52,397 nucleotides of DNA from Anaerolineaceae bacterium UBA4890 (lineage in GTDB: Bacteria; Chloroflexota; Anaerolineae; Anaerolineales; Anaerolineaceae): positions 11,501 to 63,897 of the forward strand of contig DHCY01000027.1 in NCBI GenBank assembly GCA_002399085.1, written 5' to 3'. The notes beneath the pieces were generated by a model. That model was not told the origin of the DNA, made no database searches, and saw nothing but the letters and a program-made list of their open reading frames with translations. The position numbers were made by a program, and so were the translations under genes. How positions within the stretch are numbered: the first letter of the stretch is position 1; each line of letters begins with the position of its first letter. Shown in pieces: positions 49,961-52,397 of the stretch.

Positions 49961-50001
49961 TTTATATGTGGGAGGGTTAGCGGAGGGGGATAACTGTCAG
50001 A

Positions 50002-50466
50002 TTAAACCATTGCCAACCAGACAGCGATGGCGATGACAATGCCGAGTAAGGCGCCGACCGCCGCTTCGGCAGGGGAATGACCGATAATTTCGAGCAACTC
50101 CACCCGTTGCGGTTCGTCGATTTTGTGTTCTTGAACAATATTACGAATAATCTGGTTGATGCGCTCGGCATGGAAACCAGCCTGGCGGCGCACGCCAGTG
50201 GCATCGTAGATCACGATTCCGGTCATCGAAAGTGCCAGGATGAAAATCGGGCTGTTCCAACCCAGCTGGAGACCGATTGCGGTGCTCACCGCGCTCATCA
50301 GGGCGGAATGAGAAGAGGGCATACCGCCGGCATTGATCAGCAGCGCCCAATCCCACTTTTTTGTGCGTAAAAAGCCTACCGGAAGCTTGATCAACTGCGC
50401 CAAAATCCAGCCCAGCATTGCTGAGATGGCGATGGGACTCTTGAAAAAATCAAGCGGATTGCTCAC
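50002..50466 (-). CDS. Divergent PAP2 family membrane protein (DUF212)
   Basis: A 154-aa membrane protein with three or four helices. The family signature is seen as NAGGMPSSHSALMSAVSTAI, followed by MTGIVIYDATGVRRQAGFHA and a C-terminal IGHSPAEAAVGALLGI with the second conserved His. It resembles YuiD and plant SEC-like DUF212 proteins, relatives of PAP2 phosphatases; the substrate is unknown. The ATG overlaps the xseB stop by one base. Confidence 0.88.
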   Translation of the reverse strand: MSNPLDFFKSPIAISAMLGWILAQLIKLPVGFLRTKKWDWALLINAGGMPSSHSALMSAVSTAIGLQLGWNSPIFILALSMTGIVIYDATGVRRQAGFHAERINQIIRNIVQEHKIDEPQRVELLEIIGHSPAEAAVGALLGIVIAIAVWLAMV

Positions 50467-50681
50467 TAGAACGGAATGTCCTCATCCTCTTTACCACTGA
50501 GGGTGGAGACCCGCAGCTGGGCTTTTTCGAGCAACTTGCCGCAATGATCGGAGAGCTTTTTACCTTCCTCGTAGAGCTTGAGTGATTCTTCAAGAGACAG
50601 GTCGCCATCTTCGAGTTTAGCGATGATCTCCTGCAGCGCTGCGAAGGCAGCTTCGTAACTGGTGGGTTGGGTTTCGGTCAT
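50466..50681 (-). CDS. xseB: Exodeoxyribonuclease VII small subunit
   Basis: 71-aa helical-hairpin subunit that binds XseA in the single-strand-specific exonuclease VII. SYEAAFAALQEIIAKLEDGD and LSLEESLKLYEEGKKLSDHC are typical. It overlaps xseA by 4 bp (ATGA) and the DUF212 gene by one base, so all three are probably translated together. Confidence 0.95.
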   Translation of the reverse strand: MTETQPTSYEAAFAALQEIIAKLEDGDLSLEESLKLYEEGKKLSDHCGKLLEKAQLRVSTLSGKEDEDIPF

Positions 50682-51913
50682 AATTTCTCCTGGTTGGTTG
50701 GGCGCAGCGTGGCTGGTATTTCGCCGTCAGCAAAACGGACCTGGACGGGCTGATTTTCTTGGGTTTGGCTTGCCTGGCTAATGAGCCGCCCGGTTTGGGC
50801 ATCACTTACGATCGTAAAACCACGCCGCAAGACAGCTAGCGGGCTCAGCGCTTCAAGCTGTTCATCAAGGTGGTAGAGGCGGAAGAGGACCTGGAGGAGG
50901 TGATTTTGCATCGACCGTTCCAGTCGTTCCTGCAGCATATCCAGGGTCTGGATGGCGTTGTTGACCCGTTGGATGGGGGAGAGCCTTAGCAGTACATGGT
51001 TCTGAATATCGAGTTCGTATCGTCGCTCACCTATGGCATTTTGCATTGCCGTTAGCAGAAGGGCGTCGGTGTTTTGAAGTGCATTGTAAAGATCATTGAT
51101 TGTGACTGGTGTCGCCAGTTCAGCAGCGGCGGTGGGGGTGGGGGCGCGCAGGTCGGCGACAAAATCGGCGATGGTGAAATCGGTTTCATGACCGACGCCA
51201 GAGATAACCGGGAAGCGTGAGTTGAAAATCATGCGGGCAAGTTTCTCGTCATTGAAAGCCCACAAATCTTCAATGGAACCTCCTCCGCGAGCCAGCAGGA
51301 TCAGGTCGAGGTCTTCGAGTTGGTTTAACAGTTCCAGCGCCTTGCAGAGAGCTGCCGGGGCATCGGCACCCTGCACGAGGCTGGGCGCGAGGGTCACTTT
51401 TGCCAAAGGCAGGCGCCGGCTGAGGGTGTTGAGCATATCCTGCAGGGCGGCTCCGCTGGCTGAGGTGATGATGCCGATGTGCTTGGGCAGCCTGGGGAGC
51501 GGGCGTTTGTGCTCCTCTGCGAAGAGCCCCTCATCTTCCAGCTTGTTTTTCAGGCGCAAAAATTCCTGGTAGAGCAAGCCCTCACCAACTGGCTGCATGT
51601 TATCGATATAGAGCTGTGCCTGCCCGCCGTTGGCGTAAAAACTCATGTTGCCGTGGACTTCCACGCTCTGACCGTCGCGGGGAGAGAAGTTGAGGTGATA
51701 GGCGGAGGTTTTCCACATCACACATTTCACCTGGGCTTCGGCGTCTTTGAGGGTGAAATAGAGGTGACCGGAGCGGTACTGGTTGAAGTTCGAGATTTCG
51801 CCCCGCACCCAGACATCACGCAGGATGTCGTCGGTTTCAAGCAGTTCGCGCAGGTAAGCACCCAGGGCGGTGACGGTGAGGATCGGCGGACGGAAGAAAT
51901 CGAATGAATCCAT
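50678..51913 (-). CDS. xseA: Exodeoxyribonuclease VII large subunit
   Basis: Catalytic subunit of exonuclease VII, degrading single-stranded DNA to oligonucleotides; 411 aa from the ATG at 51913 (MDSFDFFRPPILTV). A longer frame starting at 51994 is rejected because its extra 27 codons are encoded by the heptamer tract. Landmarks: OB-fold VWVRGEISNFNQYRSGHLYF, then GIITSASGAALQDMLNTLSR, LARGGGSIEDLWAFNDE and SGVGHETDFTIADFVADLRA. The C-terminal helices bind XseB. Confidence 0.95.
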   Translation of the reverse strand: MDSFDFFRPPILTVTALGAYLRELLETDDILRDVWVRGEISNFNQYRSGHLYFTLKDAEAQVKCVMWKTSAYHLNFSPRDGQSVEVHGNMSFYANGGQAQLYIDNMQPVGEGLLYQEFLRLKNKLEDEGLFAEEHKRPLPRLPKHIGIITSASGAALQDMLNTLSRRLPLAKVTLAPSLVQGADAPAALCKALELLNQLEDLDLILLARGGGSIEDLWAFNDEKLARMIFNSRFPVISGVGHETDFTIADFVADLRAPTPTAAAELATPVTINDLYNALQNTDALLLTAMQNAIGERRYELDIQNHVLLRLSPIQRVNNAIQTLDMLQERLERSMQNHLLQVLFRLYHLDEQLEALSPLAVLRRGFTIVSDAQTGRLISQASQTQENQPVQVRFADGEIPATLRPTNQEKL

Positions 51914-51933
51914 GCGTAAAGTATAAGCGATTA

Positions 51934-51961
51934 CAGGGAACAGGGAACAGGGAACAGGGAA
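51934..51961. repeat. Heptanucleotide tract (CAGGGAA)4
   Basis: Four perfect CAGGGAA units directly upstream of xseA. The unit is close to the GGGAATA heptamer around 19041 and to ggaacag at 19021, so these belong to one loose family. Confidence 0.93.
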
Positions 51962-51967
51962 ATTGAC

Positions 51968-52017
51968 GATTGTGCCGGCGTCCTTGCCGCGCACGTGATT
52001 TAGCCGCAGGCTTCCGC
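51968..52017. repeat. Second copy of a 50-bp dispersed repeat
   Basis: 44 of 50 positions match 11002-11051 (starts gattgtgccggcgtcc, ends taggccgcaggcttccgc-like). Both copies sit in spaces between genes and neither codes for a protein. Confidence 0.85.
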
Positions 52018-52076
52018 TTGCCCGTATATCACGGAGCCTTACGGGTCAAAACGCTCGCCCGCACCACACGGTCACG

Positions 52077-52397
52077 TTCTTGTAGGTCAGGTTACGTAGT
52101 ACTCTTCGAGTGCGTTCTTCAACCTGACATCGCGAGTACAACTTTCTTGTAGGTCAGGTTCCTCTGTTGAACCTGACATCACGAGTGCTGACAAACGGCA
52201 GGCTTTCTAAAAGTCAAAGGCAGACTGCCACGCAGTGACCGCGGGACTAACTGTGACGTTCTTGTAGGTCAGGTTCCTCTGTTGAACCTGACATCTCGAG
52301 CGCAGGCAAACGGCAAGTTTTAAATCAGATCAAAGGCAGACTGCCACGCCCCCTTTCGGGGGCTCGCAGTGACTGAGGAAAAGAAAAGGCAGACTGC
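52077..52397. repeat. Tandem palindromic repeat array, about 115-bp unit, running off the window
   Basis: Three copies of a hairpin unit: 52077-52136 (long loop), 52144-52185 and 52259-52300. The last two share ttcttgtaggtcaggttc and gaacctgacatc around ctctgtt and are 115 bp apart. Each is followed by acaaacggca or gcaaacggca and by caaaggcagactgcc (52215 and 52331); a third aaaggcagactgc begins at 52385 and is cut at the window end. No gene is seen in 51914-52397. Confidence 0.9.

Noticed and set aside
51914..51994. N-terminal extension of xseA
   Set aside because: The added codons are read from heptamer repeats; the ATG at 51913 gives the family's normal N-terminus.
52077..52397. CRISPR array
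   Set aside because: Units are about 115 bp with imperfect copies and no regular short repeats separated by unique spacers; no cas genes.

Overview
The window is most simply read as chromosome of an Anaerolineae-type Chloroflexota bacterium. This is inferred from gene content and protein style: zinc-type uS4 and uS14, secreted proteins ending in a short LPL tail, a two-domain tetrapyrrole-methylase/MazG protein, and many heptanucleotide tracts and small palindromic repeats between genes. No rRNA, tRNA or CRISPR array was seen. The core is a long ribosomal-protein and translation cluster on the + strand, flanked by accessory genes.

Layout. (1) 207-5518: a secreted M23 peptidase, an Fe-S aldo/keto reductase and four membrane-protein genes, closed by a hairpin terminator. 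(2) 5855-10440, minus strand: a TPP-riboswitch-controlled thiamine operon (thiamine pyrophosphokinase, binding lipoprotein, fused permease, ATPase). The riboswitch expression platform can be read directly: the terminator's 3' arm is also the Shine-Dalgarno of the first gene. (3) 10521-10994: a DinB-like protein, then dispersed repeats. (4) 11329-18867: rpoB (no rpoC beside it), then rpsL-rpsG-fusA-rpsJ (no tuf). (5) 18868-23600: an insertion of unrelated material inside what is normally a continuous S10 operon. It holds a four-helix-bundle (S23/bAvd-like) gene flanked by inverted heptamer tracts, a Cys-rich protein, a lipoprotein and an AAA/DUF4143 ATPase. (6) 23811-35589: rplC to map, in the usual S10/spc order with secY and adk. 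(7) 35702-40479: rpmJ-rpsM-rpsK-rpsD-rpoA-rplQ-truA-rplM-rpsI behind its own strong promoter, with infA missing. (8) 40770-44172: a YabN/MazG-type protein and MurJ. (9) 44420-49960: two tandem BlaI-like repressor/M56 membrane-peptidase modules, each behind a promoter with two near-palindromic operators. (10) 50002-51913, minus strand: exonuclease VII (xseA, xseB) and a DUF212 PAP2-like protein. (11) 51914-52397: heptamers, dispersed repeats and a tandem repeat of about 115 bp that runs off the end.

The most unusual system is the tandem BlaI/M56 pair. In the first module the BlaR1-like peptidase carries, instead of a penicillin-sensing domain, a SUMF1/formylglycine-generating-enzyme-like (C-type-lectin-fold) domain lacking the catalytic cysteines. 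In the second module the peptidase part is clearly paralogous but the outer region is entirely different, and the module is broken by one nonsense codon and two frameshifts. Both peptidases have a lipobox-like LV(G/S)C at the end of the last membrane helix. This looks like a sensor family that changes its extracytoplasmic domain while keeping peptidase, repressor and operator. Other points to check are long charged tails on uS17 (acidic) and uL24 (basic), an insertion in uS12, and a family of TTGTAGG-headed hairpins with differing stems.
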